64,000 nucleotides of DNA from Chlorocebus sabaeus (GCF_047675955.1 NC_132911.1:69473133-69537132), one strand, 5' to 3'. Shown: positions 21,813 to 34,026, counted from the first letter of the stretch. The notes: generated from the sequence alone by a model not told the origin. Program-made: numbers and translations.

Positions 21813-22324
21813 ACACATGCCTCTGATAACAATGACACCCTCACAGCCCACTTTCTCAAATACAGTTTCCCTACCTGCCCTTCACAGAGGCAATCTCTTC
21901 CTAAGGAGGCAACATCATCACAAAGTTGGTGTTTCTTTTTAAAGTTACCCTACATAAACCCACATAACATGCATGTTTAATGTTATTTTTTCAACAAACT
22001 ATTAAGTTTAAAACATCTCCACCCTGCACCCAAACAAGACATGCATCTTAAAATGTCTCTACTTCTGTCCAAATAGCATTACATGCTCAAACCTTTCATG
22101 TTACTGATATCTAATATCTTAACCATCAGTTTAACATTTTAACACCCCCCTCCAAACTAGCGAATAGTGCCACCATTTATTAGTCAATATACATTTAGGA
22201 TTGCCAGTATGTTTGATTGGTTTCTTTGCTTACAATCTCTTATTGCATTTGGGTTCATTTTCTCTCTTTCTGAAGTATCTAACCGCAGAACCAGTTCAAG
22301 TCTAATTCAACTTTGTCAGTAACA
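21813..22324. other. No gene or clear repeat seen
   Basis: AT-rich sequence between the nested MIR block and a retroviral LTR. Confidence 0.45.
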
Positions 22325-22805
22325 TGATGTGACAAAAGGATGAGTTGTTTCTCAGTGCAAAGGACCCTCAGGTTGCAGGTCATGAAAACTGTGCATGCCC
22401 AGATGAACCAAGCATGCCCCATTTGTGACCCAGGAACCAGTCAGAACGAAAAAGTCAATCACATGCAGAACCTAAGTGCTCAGATCACCGCAGAGGGGTG
22501 GAATTAAGGAGCAAGGAGTGCCCTATTTTGTTGCAGAGCAGAACTAAAAACCAAAGACTCATCATCACCTCTTTGCATGACCCAATCAGATCATGACTCA
22601 TTGCATTTTTCTGTCTCCCTCATTGTCACCCTCTGCCTATGAAATCTCCTAGGCTCCAGGGCAGGCAGACAGATTTGAACATCACCTCCTGTCTCCCTGC
22701 CAGTCAGCTCTCAATAAAGCCTTCTTTTCTCAAAAGCCAGTGCTATAATGTTGGCTTCTATGTGCACCAGACATAGAGCCCATTGCTCAATAACCTCTGC
22801 CTGAG
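22325..22805 (+). mobile_element. Endogenous retroviral LTR (class I-like), solo
   Basis: LTR-like layout: a possible TG start near 22329, a long U3-like region, 'cctatgaaatctcc', then 'ctctcaataaagccttct' (polyadenylation signal) and a GT-rich downstream part. No gag/pol/env sequence flanks it. Both edges are approximate and the family is not identified. Confidence 0.6.
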
Positions 22806-22859
22806 TATTTTATTCAGTGGCGGAAATGGGAATGTGCTTTGTCTATGTACATCCGGAAA

Positions 22860-23610
22860 TGTCTTTGTCACTCTTACATGATATAATTTTAGTTTCAAGT
22901 TATTTTCCCTCATTGCTTTGGGGTAGGATTTCATTAATTGCTAGTATCTATTGTTCCTGGCAACTAATTCCTGTATTTTGAATTGTTATTTGTTTCAAGA
23001 TCAACTTGCCTTTTCTCTCTGGCACATTGAAATTTTTTTCCTTTTTTTTTAAAGAGTTCTATAATTTCACTATGATGTGCCTAGATGTGGATTTGTTTAT
23101 ATCTACCTTGCTTGACATACACCTTTTTCCATTTTAGAAAACTCTGTCATTACCTCCTCAAATATTGCCTTTCTCTTTTCTTTTTTATTTTACATTCTAA
23201 ATGTCCTAATATAAAATATTGTAGTTTTCCATTCTATCTTCTATAACTTCTATGTCTCTTAACATCTTCATTTTATATAACTCCTTATCTCTCAGCAGAG
23301 ATTTCCTCAATTTTGTCATCTACTTCACCAGTCCTTTCCCTTCCTATATCTAGACTATTATTCAACTTATGCAGTGATGGTATATTCTTTTGTTGCTATT
23401 GTTTTGATAGATTTTTTCATTTATAGAACTTCCACTTTTTTCATGTCTGTTTTTTGTTTGTAATTTCAGTTCTTATGAATTCTATTACTTCCCATATCTT
23501 TTTGAAAATTTTAAATATATTCTCTTTCATGTTGTCTTGTCATTTGTATTTCCTTGAATGTGACCATCTATTGCATCTTTAGACTATCTCTCATGATATT
23601 AGCTTCCCTT
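22860..23610 (-). mobile_element. Old L1 (L1M), antisense
   Basis: 'ctatgatgtgcctagatgtg', 'acctcctcaaatattgcc' and 'tctatgtctcttaacatc' match a characteristic antisense stretch of old mammalian L1. It may extend further right in degraded form. No intact frame. Confidence 0.72.
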
Positions 23611-24238
23611 GTGTGCTAAGATTTGTTTCTTTCTGTGAATTCATCACATTTGGTGGCACTTATCTTCTGCAAGATTAAGCACTTCTCCTGGATTATAGAG
23701 ATTGTTTCACAATTTCCTCTGCTATGACTCATGTTCTGGAGAAGATTTTGCTTGTATTTCTGGATCAAGCCATGGATGAACTCTAGCCCACATCCTAATG
23801 CTACAGGGGTCTCAGTGTTCCAGGGCTGACTCAATTCTACCCAGTCTGAGTTGAGTAGGCAGCTTCTGCTGTATACTGGGAGCTGTGTTCAGGCTCTAAT
23901 GCTGTATGTAGGATTCATAGCCTGATTTCTCAGCCCTACATTAACTTTCCAAGTACATAACCAATTTGACTTTCCTGGTAAGCCATGCAGCCTCAATTGC
24001 TTCTGAATGTTATTGGTTCCCTCATCATTTCTGCCACCTGGAAACTTGTTTTGAGTTCTGCATTATTATTATTATATTATTATATCTAGAATGAAAGGAG
24101 GACTTCCTATGTCAGTTCAGATCACTGCCTAGTTACTAAAGTCATCCGAATTATATTATTAGAGAACACACAAGTACAGAGCCATCATGTAACACTCATA
24201 CAAAGTAGAAACTGAAAAGGAAAGGAGGAACTTTCAAG
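23611..24238. other. No gene; possible continuation of old L1
   Basis: No clear landmarks. A small TTA/ATT repeat lies near 24062-24085. Confidence 0.4.
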
Positions 24239-24251
24239 AACATCTAAACAC

Positions 24252-24566
24252 AGGGTCGGGCACGGTGGTTCACGCCTGTAATTCCAGCACTTTGGGAGGC
24301 CAATGCGGGCGGATCACGAGGTCAGGAGATCGAGACCATCCTGGCTAACATGGTGAAATTCCATCTCTACTAAAAATACAAAAAATTAGCCGGGCATGGT
24401 GGCAGGCGCCTGTCGTCCCAGCTACTCGGGAGCCTCAGGCAGGAGAATGGTGTGAACCTGGGAGGCAGAGTTTGCAATGAGTCAAGATCGCCTCACTGCA
24501 CTCCAGCCTGAACGACAGAGCGAGACCCTGTCTCAAAAATAATAATAATAAAATAAAATTTAAAAA
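24252..24566 (+). mobile_element. AluY-like
   Basis: Full-length Alu in sense orientation with a (AAT)n/(AAAAT)n-decayed tail. Target-site duplications aacatctaaacac (24239-24251) and gacatctaaaaaca (24567-24580). More diverged than the AluYR copies. Confidence 0.95.
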
Positions 24567-24816
24567 GACATCTAAAAACAATGAATGTCTAAAGGACATA
24601 CCACATGAGACTTCCATTTTACTAACAAAGCTCTGTGATCACATTTCCCAAACACCAAGGGGAAAGAAACTGGATAAAAACATTAGTTTAGGCACGAAGC
24701 TATACATTTACTGAAAAAGATATCAATAAAAACAGGTTTCAACTACTGGAAATTCAGGAAGTCAGTCAAGTTGATCTGGTAACCATATTTAAGCACAGTA
24801 TAAAATTTTAGAAAGA

Positions 24817-24965
24817 CAGCTACTCGGGAGGCTGAGGCAGGAGAATCGCTTGAACTCGAGAGACAGAAGTGCAGTGAGCCAAGATCGCGCCATTGCACTC
24901 CAGCCAGGATAACAGAGCAAGACTCTGTCTCCAAAAAAAAAAAAAAAAAAAAAATTTCACAAAAA
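24817..24965 (+). mobile_element. 5'-truncated Alu (right arm only)
   Basis: Begins within the right arm at 'cagctactcgggaggctg' and ends in a long A-tail interrupted by 'tttcac'. Exact 15-bp target-site duplications aaaattttagaaaga at 24802-24816 and 24966-24980 show the truncation is original. Confidence 0.96.
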
Positions 24966-25100
24966 AAAATTTTAGAAAGAATATAAATTTGTGATATTAG
25001 AATTAAAAAGACTTAGAAATGAATTTTGCTTCAAAACTAGGATAAAATGTCATATTCTACAACATGGTTATAAATACTGAAGGAGTTATAAATCATTTTG

Positions 25101-25136
25101 CTGTGTGTGTGTGTGTATGTGTGTCTGTGTGTGTTT
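25101..25136 (+). repeat. (GT)n microsatellite, interrupted
   Basis: About 17 GT units with tatg and tctg interruptions. Confidence 0.93.
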
Positions 25137-25185
25137 AGAAGTAACATTATAGCATATTCAGAACACTCTCTAAGAAACAATTTGT

Positions 25186-25306
25186 TCTTTCAGCAAATAT
25201 TTATTGAACTCCTCTGAGGTGCTCAGCATTGCACACACCCTGGAGGCCCAGAGCACAACACAAAATCTCTGTCCTGACAAAGCATACAATCTAACAATAC
25301 AAGATC
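25186..25306 (-). mobile_element. L2-type 3' end, antisense
   Basis: 'cagcaaatatttattgaac', 'gaggtgctcagcattgcac' and 'tctctgtcctgacaaagc' match the antisense L2 end. Confidence 0.7.
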
Positions 25307-26117
25307 ACCTCTGATTAAACCCCGATGTCTGTCCTACTGACAAATTTGTGCCATGAGACTCTCCAGGAAGGAAGCTCAATAGCTATTTCCTTAAAAGACC
25401 AAGACTTTGGAAGAACCTCCGTGTACCAGAAAATTCCTAAACCCCTATTTTCAGAGAATAAAATAAGCATTTTCTTCCAAGGCACAAATTCTTTCAAAAA
25501 TCTTCACTGCCCAGCAGTCTGTGATGGGCCAACATCCATTTCAAAGAGTTTTCTTAATAAAGCTCATAACACTGTAGTAAAATGCTTTCCCAGATGCAAC
25601 AAGAACAACGAAGTCCAAAACCTTATTCAAGTAGTCATTTTTAAAGTAGCAGATAGATTATCTGCTGTATGCCTTGTGTTCACTGAGAAGCTGTACTAAG
25701 AACACAAGGTACAGTAAAGCAATGCATATCCCCAAAATGGTAATGAAGTGCAGCCAAAATAGAGATAATTATTTTAATTAATGGTAATGATTTTAACGGT
25801 TGAACATTTTAACTAATTAATTATGATTGATTGCTTGCTACTAATCAAGGAATATGATTCAAAGTTGTAATTGAAAAACCAGGAGCAATAGGTTCTGCAG
25901 AGAGCATATCACAACCCTACTGAGATCAGGGACATTATTTTTGCCTTGAAAATTTCATTCTGGATTATTCCAGTCCTTTTTCTTTAATATATCCTTTTGA
26001 TAAACTAGTAGGACATTGTGTTTTATTTGGTATTTAGAATCCTTTACCAGAAACAGGAACAAAACATGAAATGTGAATATAGTTGGAGAAATATATATAT
26101 TATTTTTAGAGCTACAG
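25307..26117. other. No gene; unique block with TAAT-rich core
   Basis: A 124-codon frame (25325-25699) has no recognisable domain and is opposed by a frame on the other strand. A dense run of TAAT/ATTA and TGATTGAT motifs lies at about 25761-25855. Confidence 0.45.
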
Positions 26118-26417
26118 CTTTTGTTTGAGACATGGGGTCTTGCTCTGTTGCCCAGGCTGGGAGTTCAGTGACACAATCATGACTTGTTGCAGCCTCAAAC
26201 TCCTAGGCTCAAGTGATCCTCTAATCTTAGCATCCTGAGTAGTTGGGACTACAGGCACACACCACTATTCCATGACAGTTTTTTTTTTTTTTTTTTAAAT
26301 AGAGGCAGAGTCTCATTAGGCTGCCCATGTTGGTCTCAACCTCCTGGCCTCAAGCAATCCTTCCACCTCTGCCTCCTGAGATGCTGAGATTACAGGTATG
26401 AGCCACCGCACCCAGCC
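26118..26417 (-). mobile_element. AluJ-like, antisense
   Basis: Strongly diverged Alu in reverse with 'catggggtcttgctctgttg', a long T-run in the middle A-rich linker (26279-26296), and 'accgcacccagcc' at the end. Confidence 0.92.
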
Positions 26418-26729
26418 CAGGTATGACTTTTAATGCCACATTATTCATTTAAATTGTATTCTTGTTCTTCTTCAAGTCTAAGCTTTCTTTCTGTAGATAA
26501 AGACTTTAGATATAAGAAACTACTCAATTAGACTGTTTGAACAACATGAAACTTTTTACTTTTGTAAGCATATTGACTGAGAATTCGTTTTTCACAAAGT
26601 GTATATTTAGCATTTTGGACACTGGTTTGTTAAGCCTTTTAAAAATATCACGTAGAGAACACCCAAGACCAGCAATAAGCTTCTTCTCACTCTTTATCTA
26701 TTCTTCTAATGGTTTTATCGAATAGAGGC
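26418..26729. other. No gene or clear repeat seen
   Basis: AT-rich unique-looking sequence between an AluJ and an MST LTR. Confidence 0.5.
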
Positions 26730-27108
26730 TGTATTAGTCTGTTTTTACGCTGCTATAAAGGACTACCTGAGACTGGGTAATTTATAAAGAAAAGAAGTTA
26801 ACTGATAGTTCCACAAGCTGTACAGGAAGCATGACTGGGAGGCCTCGGAAACTTACAGTCATGGTAGAATGCAAAGGGGAAGCAAGTACATCTTCACATG
26901 GTGACAGGAGAGAGAGAAAGTGAAGGGGGAAGTGCCACACACTTTTAAACCACCAGATCTCATGAGAACTCACTCACTATGATGAGAACAGCAAGAGGGA
27001 AGCCTGCCCCCATGATCCAATAACCTCTCACCCAGCCCCCCCGCCCCAACATTGGGGATTACAGTTCAACATGAGATTTGTGTGGAGATACGGATCAACA
27101 CTATATCA
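26730..27108 (-). mobile_element. MST-type MaLR LTR, antisense
   Basis: 'tgtattagtctgtttttacg', 'acctgagactgggtaattta', 'agatctcatgagaactcact' and 'catgatccaataacctc' are THE1/MST LTR blocks in reverse. Full length. Confidence 0.93.
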
Positions 27109-27260
27109 GGAGCACATCAGTATCTCAATATAACCTGCGATTTGTCTTGTGATGTATTAGTAATTTATTATGCATCAATGTTACCTTACTATAGTAAGGT
27201 GGTTCTTTTCATCCTAGATAATTCTTTTAACATAAGGAAAAAGCCATGTTGTCCCACTTC
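27109..27260. other. Short unique stretch with 18-bp palindrome
   Basis: accttactatagtaaggt at 27183-27200 is a perfect palindrome. Nothing else recognised. Confidence 0.6.
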
Positions 27261-27261
27261 T

Positions 27262-27570
27262 ATTTGGTAAATAGAGAGTGCAGGGAGAGGGAAATAGAAA
27301 GAATATCAGAGTAATAATAGGCCAAAGTCAGTTTGAAAAATTGGAGAATGTCAGTGTAGCTGTGGTGCAGAGTGGGAAGATACAAGAACAGCAAGAAATG
27401 AGGCTGGAGGGGTAAGTGGAAGCCAAACTGTAAAGTCTCTTGTTTGTCACACTGAATACTGGAGATCACTAAGGAGGGAATGACATAATCAAATGTGTTT
27501 TAAAGAAGAGCACCTACTGGAAGATTGTTGAGAATGAAGAAAAAAAAAAAAACACATGAAAGAGGCTGGT
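27262..27570 (-). mobile_element. Old LINE (L2-type) body fragment, antisense
   Basis: 'aaatgaggctggaggggtaa', 'aagtctcttgtttgtcacac', 'gggaatgacataatcaaatg' and 'gttttaaagaagagcacc' follow an old LINE stretch that elsewhere in the window (36488-36965, 57715-58200) lies next to L2-type ends. Confidence 0.5.
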
Positions 27571-28569
27571 CCTACAGTCCAGCTGATAATGAAAGCTTGG
27601 ATTAAGGCAATGACCAGGGCCATTCCTAGAATAAGACTGCCTGGAGTTGACTAACAATTAACTATACGTATTTATGCAATTAACAATTAAATGTATGGTG
27701 AGTATGGAGCAGGTTCAAATTGGATGGAGGAGATGGAACTCATACTTTCGGACATGTTAAAATCAAGTTTCTGAGGATATTTTGGTGACCTTGTATTGTA
27801 TTTTCTTTCCACCTACTCCACCAAAAAACTGCAACCTGTTTTCAGCCATAGTCTCCAGATCATCTGTCTACCTTTCAGACCAGGCTCCACTCAAAGATAC
27901 AGCCAGGTTCTAACTCTAGGGAAAACAAGTCTGGGAACAGAATCTGTGCCATGGATTGGTATGGGAGCAAATGCCCAGAAGGGGCTGATATTGGACTACT
28001 TTTTCTATATCTCATGGTCTAATCACTGATTTTTAATCACTTAATTTACACTGCTTTCTCTGAGATTTTTTTAATAACCATTTTTTAAAACATTGGCTGA
28101 ATCACTTTTGCAGAATGTGTTCAGAAAGAATGGCTGATCTTCCTTCTTTTCTCCTAATTTCAGTGCCTAATTTCCTACAGTTGAGTCTGCCCAGCCCAGC
28201 CTCATGAATGAGTCTAATTCCAGATTACTGAACTCCTCCCCATTTTCTCCACCCTTTCATGTGGTCCAGATATGACGAATGCCAGCATGCTGAGGCCCAG
28301 CAGACTAGGCTCTAAGTCCCTGTAATTTTTCCTGTCTATAGTCAAGATTGGACCCAGGGCTTCCAAGATCACAGAGCCTGCAGTTAGGAGTCAAGTGACT
28401 TAAATGGCAAGAGAAGAGAGCTATAGAATGGGGAAGCCAGGCAATTTCCCCAGAATGGTGTGATGCTAGTCCCATTTGCAAATATTTCTTCTTTTTATAA
28501 TCTTGTGCTGAAACTCTGGAGGCATAGGGAAATGTCTTTATTCTCTCACATATTATCAAGGTTAAAGTG
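27571..28569. other. No gene or clear repeat seen
   Basis: Unique-looking sequence. Frames of 77-84 codons have no recognisable domain. Confidence 0.5.
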
Positions 28570-28586
28570 CACCAAGAAGGTTTTTT

Positions 28587-28889
28587 GTTTGTTTGTTTGT
28601 TTGTTTGTTTTTGTTTTTTTTTTTTTTTGAGACAGAGTCTCGCTCTGTCGCCCGGGCTGGAGTGCAGTGGCCGGATCTCAGCTCACTGCAAGCTCCGCCT
28701 CCCGGGTTTACGCCATTCTCCTGCCTCAGCCTCCCGAATAGCTGGGACTACAGGCGCCCGCCACCTCGCCCGGCTAGTTTTTTTTTGTATTTTTTTAGTA
28801 GAGACGGGGTTTCACCGTGTTAGCCAGGATGGTCTCGATCTCCTGACCTCGTGATCCACCCGCCTCGGCCTCCCAGAGTGCTGGGATTG
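28587..28889 (-). mobile_element. AluYR-type (monkey lineage), antisense, 5'-truncated
   Basis: Young Alu with 'gtggccggatctcagctcac', the monkey-lineage right-arm variant, and the 'ctcgcccggctag' linker. The A-tail side carries a (TTTG)n run (about 28581-28608). The 5' end stops about 24 bp short at 'gtgctgggatt'. Flanks share an 'aaggttttttt' duplication. Confidence 0.93.
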
Positions 28890-28906
28890 AAGGTTTTTTT
28901 TTTTTA

Positions 28907-31289
28907 TTTTGTTTTGTTTTGTTTTTTTCCAAAATCAAGGGAAAGGTGGACACAGAGTTGAAGGAATAATGATATTCAGATCATCAGCTCTTTTTTTAAT
29001 CTTATTGCAGATTGTCCACTCAGGAATTTACCCTTGGACATTTTTAATCTCAGGTCAGACTTCCTTCTGCCATTTGGCATTCTCCCAGGCAACCATCTCT
29101 TTCCATCAGTCAGTGGAAACATTCGCCAAGCATAATTAGGAAGGTAAATCTGCTGTAGAAATTGTCACGGTTTCATTTAGATGTAGCCAGTGTGAAACAA
29201 TGGATCTTCAGTTAATTTTCCTTTCCTGGAAATTTAAAAACAAATAACAAACTAATAATTTAGACACATCTAAGCTGTGTCTAAGTCGAACCACTGAAGC
29301 TTGTTTTTCTGATAATGGTACAGTTACATTCTTATTTCAGTGCTAAGAAATGAACTTGGAGATAGGAAAAAAGAAGGGGCACAGATATTGAAGGCAAAAG
29401 TAGAAAAGGACAGCAGCAGAGGCCATTTTGTATCACAAAACTCTCACATAATTTAGAAATTCAGCTGCAAAACAAAACTCACTAGTTATATTGGTTTGCA
29501 GAATTGTCAGTCTGTTTTGCCAGAATGATCAACATTAGCAAGCAGCATCCTACTGTTCAGCTGTGGATTTAGGCTGGAGTCATAGAAGAGGATAATATGC
29601 TTACGAATAGCACCTCTCAGAGTGTGAAGTGTACCTCCTGGCTGGCAATCTAACCCTGCTTCTGGCAGGGCCCCATGAAAGGTGAAAGAACGGGAGGGAG
29701 AAATTAATGAATATTATTTCCTTTTACTTAGGATTTGCCAAAACTAGGACCTGGCATTGAATATTAAGAGCTGAAATAGTATACCCATAGTTCCTTTCAT
29801 GTGCTGGATTAAAATTGATATGGCTTAGCGAAGTAGAAAAATGAGCACTGGATGCCCTTTCCATATGGTAAAAGTAAAAGCTTGACAACATCTCCTTCTC
29901 TTCTGGATCACAGTCTTTTCAGTGTTCCTAATGACTTCTCTCTCTGAAAGCCTAATCAATGAGGTTTTTAAAGTTCTTATGACAATGTCTTCAAGATCCC
30001 TTTGAAGGCTGAAGATCCTCAGATAGAGCAAAAATACATGTACATATACACATATATAGCTAGCCATATTCACAAGCCACAATGAGTTAAGTATTTCACA
30101 GCAAATAATCCTGACAAAATAAAAGCGTTAATTTTCTCAGCCCCAAATGAAATGTAAAAATAATCCATTCACCGATTACAAATGTGCCCAGAGAAAGCTA
30201 TCATAGTGCAGCAAATGTATATCTTATATCTAAAGATGATGTTATTGTTATATTCTGTGACAGAATTTTCTCTTTAGATCATCTCTCCAGCAGTGGTAAT
30301 GAGTTCACACACAGCTGTTCACATACTTTCTTTTTTTGTCATTGATGACCAAAATCCCCATTTGTTAGACAGTTGTCCAGAATTGGTGCCATCACAGCAA
30401 ACTAGATCAAAGCTTTTGGCTAATAACTACTATCAATGCTAATTTTTTTACTACTACCAAAATTTGCAGTCTATAGAGTGAGGTTTTTTGAAAAATGTTG
30501 TATGTGAAGTGCTAGTCTTTTGTAAATCAAGTAAAACACATTATTTATATTATATCACATATGTATATTAAACTGGTTACTATTCTTGTAAATAATTCCT
30601 TATATCAGGGGGATAATTATATTAAGTTATAAAAAGAACCAATAGACTCTTTCTCTAAAGGTTTGTTAATATCAAAAATTCCTAAATTTACTGCTTCAGA
30701 GTAAAAACTAGTACAAAACTTAGAAAACAAAGGTAGGTACCCATTGATATGCAATTAAATTATAAAAAGTATATACAATAAAATAAAGTTAGAGTGAACT
30801 ATCAGCATCCATTCTGCAAACAATTAACTATGAAACTATATCAGCATCTTTTTTGAACTCTAGATTTCAAATAAATTTAGCCTAGGCTTTTTAAGAAGCC
30901 AATGAAAATAGTGTCTCTAAATTTTGAATGTTGTAAAACTGTCAGATAGACCTTACCATTCCTATTTTTTTCAAGAGTAAATGCCAGTTAAAAATCTATT
31001 CAGCATCTGTTCCATGGTTTTAGATAAACAGTCAAATTAAAGATGACAAAGAAGTTTCCCTATCTTGCAAGTTCCAGATACAGGTTCACTAGCTTAAGAA
31101 GAAATCTTTTACTAAAGCAATATACTACTATATAAGGGCGTGGATTAGGTGATCCTCCTTAGGATATTCTCTTCTCTTCCAGTTCTGAGACTATATATTT
31201 AAATAATAGTCATTAGAAGAAAATTTAATATCTTTTTAATTTGATATTATTATTCTCCTCCTTGTCTACTGACTGGACATGTGCTTTGA
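28907..31289. other. No gene or clear repeat seen, 2.4 kb
   Basis: One of the longest repeat-poor stretches here. Short frames only. The left edge has a TTTTG-rich run (28893-28928). Confidence 0.5.
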
Positions 31290-31785
31290 AGCAGCATCAT
31301 GTAATGGATGAAAACAAGAAGTTTGTCATCAGAAAACACAGACACTTTGCTCTGCCATTACAGGTTTAGTTTCCTTATAATCATAAAGAAAATAATAGCC
31401 GGGCGCGGTGGCTCAAGCCTGTAATCCTAGAACTTTGGGAGGCCGAGACGGGTGGATCACGAGGTCAGGAGATCGAGACCATCTTGGCTAACACGGTGAA
31501 ACCCCGTCTCTACTGAAAAATACAAAAAAAACTAGCCGGGCGAGGTGGCGGGCGCCTGTAGTCCCAGCTACTCTGGAGGCTGAGGCAGGAGAATGGCATA
31601 AACCCGGGAGGCAGAGCTTGCAGTGAGCTGAGATCCGGCCACTGCACTCCAGCCCGGGCGACAGAGCGAGACTCTGTCTCAAAAAAAAAAAAAAAGAAAA
31701 AAAAGAAAATAATAGTGATACTTTCCTTACATATCTCACATGGTGAGTTTCAAATGACACAGAAATAGGAAAGCAATTTGTAAAA
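31290..31785 (+). mobile_element. MIR, split by AluYR
   Basis: Left part 31290-31398 ('gaagcagcatcatgtaatgg', 'tttgctctgccattacagg') and right part 31716-31785 ('ctttccttacatatctcac', 'aaagcaatttgtaaa') are consecutive MIR segments separated by an Alu. Confidence 0.7.
31399..31701 (+). mobile_element. AluYR-type (monkey lineage)
   Basis: Full-length young Alu with 'ggtggctcaagcctg', 'gagatccggccactgcac' and an A-tail. Perfect 14-bp target-site duplications aaagaaaataatag at 31385-31398 and 31702-31715. Confidence 0.97.
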
Positions 31786-31929
31786 CTTAAAGTCCCATAT
31801 GAAGGGGTTAAAGTTGCACACTTATTTGGTTGTTTATTCTAATTGTCATAATGATAAGTAGACATTAAATTAGGCCTTATTAATATTGATAAAATGTATT
31901 TCCTTAATGGCTAACCATGATTTAGGAAT

Positions 31930-32885
31930 GTAATCTGTGAAAAAAAAATTAAGGAATTATTTAAAGCTCAGGGACCAAAACAAGATATCTAAAATTAAAA
32001 ACTTGCTGGATGAGTTTGTCAGCAGACTGGACCCATCAGAAGACAGGATTGGAATGTTCAAAGAAAAAATAATAAAAGATATACACACTAAATCACTAGT
32101 AGGAAAAAATAATAAAGTAAAAAAGCAAAATATATATGTAAGACATGATCAATTGTTTTAACATGCATGCAATTGGAGTCCCAAAATAAGAGAAAGGAGA
32201 GAATGGAGCAGAAGCAATATTTGGAAAAATAATTGCTGAGAATATTCCAAAACTATCAAAAACCTCAGGGAACCTCAAGCAGAATAAATACAAAAGAAAC
32301 CACACTGGGCCATAATCTAGTCAAATGCTGAAAATCAAAGACAAAGAGAAAACCCTTAAAAGCAGTCAGAGATAATTTTTCAAAGGACCCTGCAAAGGAG
32401 CATTAGTAAGACTGATGACTGACTGACTGTCAAGAATTATGAAAGCCAAATGACAATAAAATGACTTCTTTAAAATACAGAAAAAAAATCCCATCAAGCT
32501 AGAATTTTATGCCACGCCAAAAAAACTTCAAAAAATAAAGGTAAAATAAATATTTTAATGCAAAATTGAAGACACACAATTAATTACCAGCAGATTATAT
32601 GACAAAATTTTATTAAAAAACGTTATTTAAGCTAAAGGAAAATAATACTAGATAGAAATACAGAATGAAAATAGGATTTCAAAACCCTAGAAAGGATTTT
32701 TGTTGTGTGAATTTAGGATGCTTGGAACTTCTGCAGCCATTTGGCAACCGTTAGAGAGATATTGACTCCCGATAAACAGAGGTCAGTCAAACCAAAAGGT
32801 AGGAAAAGTACTTAAGGCATCATAGAACTAGTGAAGCATATCTGGAATGCCTATGTAGACTTCTTAAGTTAGATAATATTTTTAT
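31930..32885 (+). mobile_element. Old L1 ORF1-region fragment (L1M/HAL1-like)
   Basis: 'ttggagtcccaaaataagag', 'aaataattgctgagaatatt', 'aacctcaagcagaataaata', 'tgaaaatcaaagacaaag' and 'tagaattttatgccacgcc' follow the order of old L1 ORF1 sequence. Reading frames are broken; the 74-codon frame at 31937-32161 is a shadow of it. Confidence 0.7.
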
Positions 32886-32919
32886 TGTTCAAAACAATTT
32901 TTTAATTTAAAAAACTAGC

Positions 32920-33935
32920 AACTTTTGCTTCTAGCATTATGGCAGGCTAGATAATCTGAGGGATAATGTTGTAGCAGAAAGGATGTATTTTGAATGGGAC
33001 AAACTCCATTCCATTGCTTTTCTTGAAGGAAACATGTGAGGTCTCCAAGGACCACTCTTCCTGCTCCCAAAATAAACAACTGTCAGCAGGTGGCTTTGGA
33101 TTACCCTATGGGTGGATGTTAATATCACCACTGTTATTTGGATATTGAGATGCGATTCAATGATAAGAAGGAAAAACTGAGCCTAGCCTCTGTGCTAACC
33201 AAAACCAAGGAGAAAAGCTGAAGGAAGAAGTCCTCTGTGGAGGAAAACTACTCTACTCTAATGTAGATCCACATGACTATCATGTGATAATCAATCAATG
33301 AGTTTACAATGGAAAAACAATCAGCAAGCGTTTAAGAAAACAACTCAACTGGAAGTAAAAGTGACAAAAAGTAACAAACAACAGAATTGGCTGCACAATA
33401 TACTACAGATGTAGAAAATGGAACATGAAAACAAGTAAGTATACATTTTTCTAATGTTTATAGAAATATTATGCACAACAACTAAGATGAACACATAACA
33501 GAAAAGTATCCAAATGAACAGGCAGATTTGAAAAAAATGACACTTTAGGGAGGAAATTTGTAGAACTTCTTAATTTAAAAGAAAAATTCAACAAACAGGG
33601 TAAAGAGCAAATCAGGCACTGTTGCCCATTGAACATGAGCACTCTGATGGGAATATCCTTAAAGTAGCTTAGCAAGGTAAGAAAATATACTAAGAAGCTA
33701 AGAGATATGATGGGTAAAATGAAACTATAACTACCCAGAGACACAAAAGGAAATAACAGAGGGAGGTGGGGAAGAAAAGGCAATATTTGAAAAGATAATG
33801 GCTGAAAATTTTGCCAAACTAATAAACTAATAAGAATATGAATTCATTGATCTAGGAAACATACTGTATTCCAAGGGAGATAAATAAAAATTGATCTACA
33901 TCTAGCACTTAGAAAAGGCAGAGTACTAAAGAAGA
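32920..33935 (+). mobile_element. Second old L1 5'/ORF1-region fragment
   Basis: 'ttttgcttctagcattatgg' resembles an old L1 5' end. 'gcaatatttgaaaagataat' and 'ggctgaaaattttgccaaac' near 33780 repeat the ORF1-region signature seen at about 32215, so this is a second copy. Middle part is weak. Confidence 0.55.
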
Positions 33936-34026
33936 TCTTTTTTTTTTTGAGACAGAGTCTCGCCCTCTCTCTCAGGCTAGAGTACAATGGCGCGATCTCA
34001 GCTTACTGCAACCTCCGCCTCCCAGG
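33936..34026 (-). mobile_element. Truncated Alu (about 90 bp), antisense
   Basis: T-run, 'gagacagagtctcgccctc' and 'cagcttactgcaacctccgc' cover only the end of an Alu. It stops at 'ctcccagg'. No clear target-site duplication. Confidence 0.9.

Noticed and set aside
25325..25699. 124-codon plus-strand frame
   Set aside because: No recognisable domain, opposed by a frame on the other strand, no exon context.
26725..27113. 5-bp target-site duplication for the MST LTR (gaggc/ggagc)
   Set aside because: The flanks do not match in register, so I do not claim a duplication.
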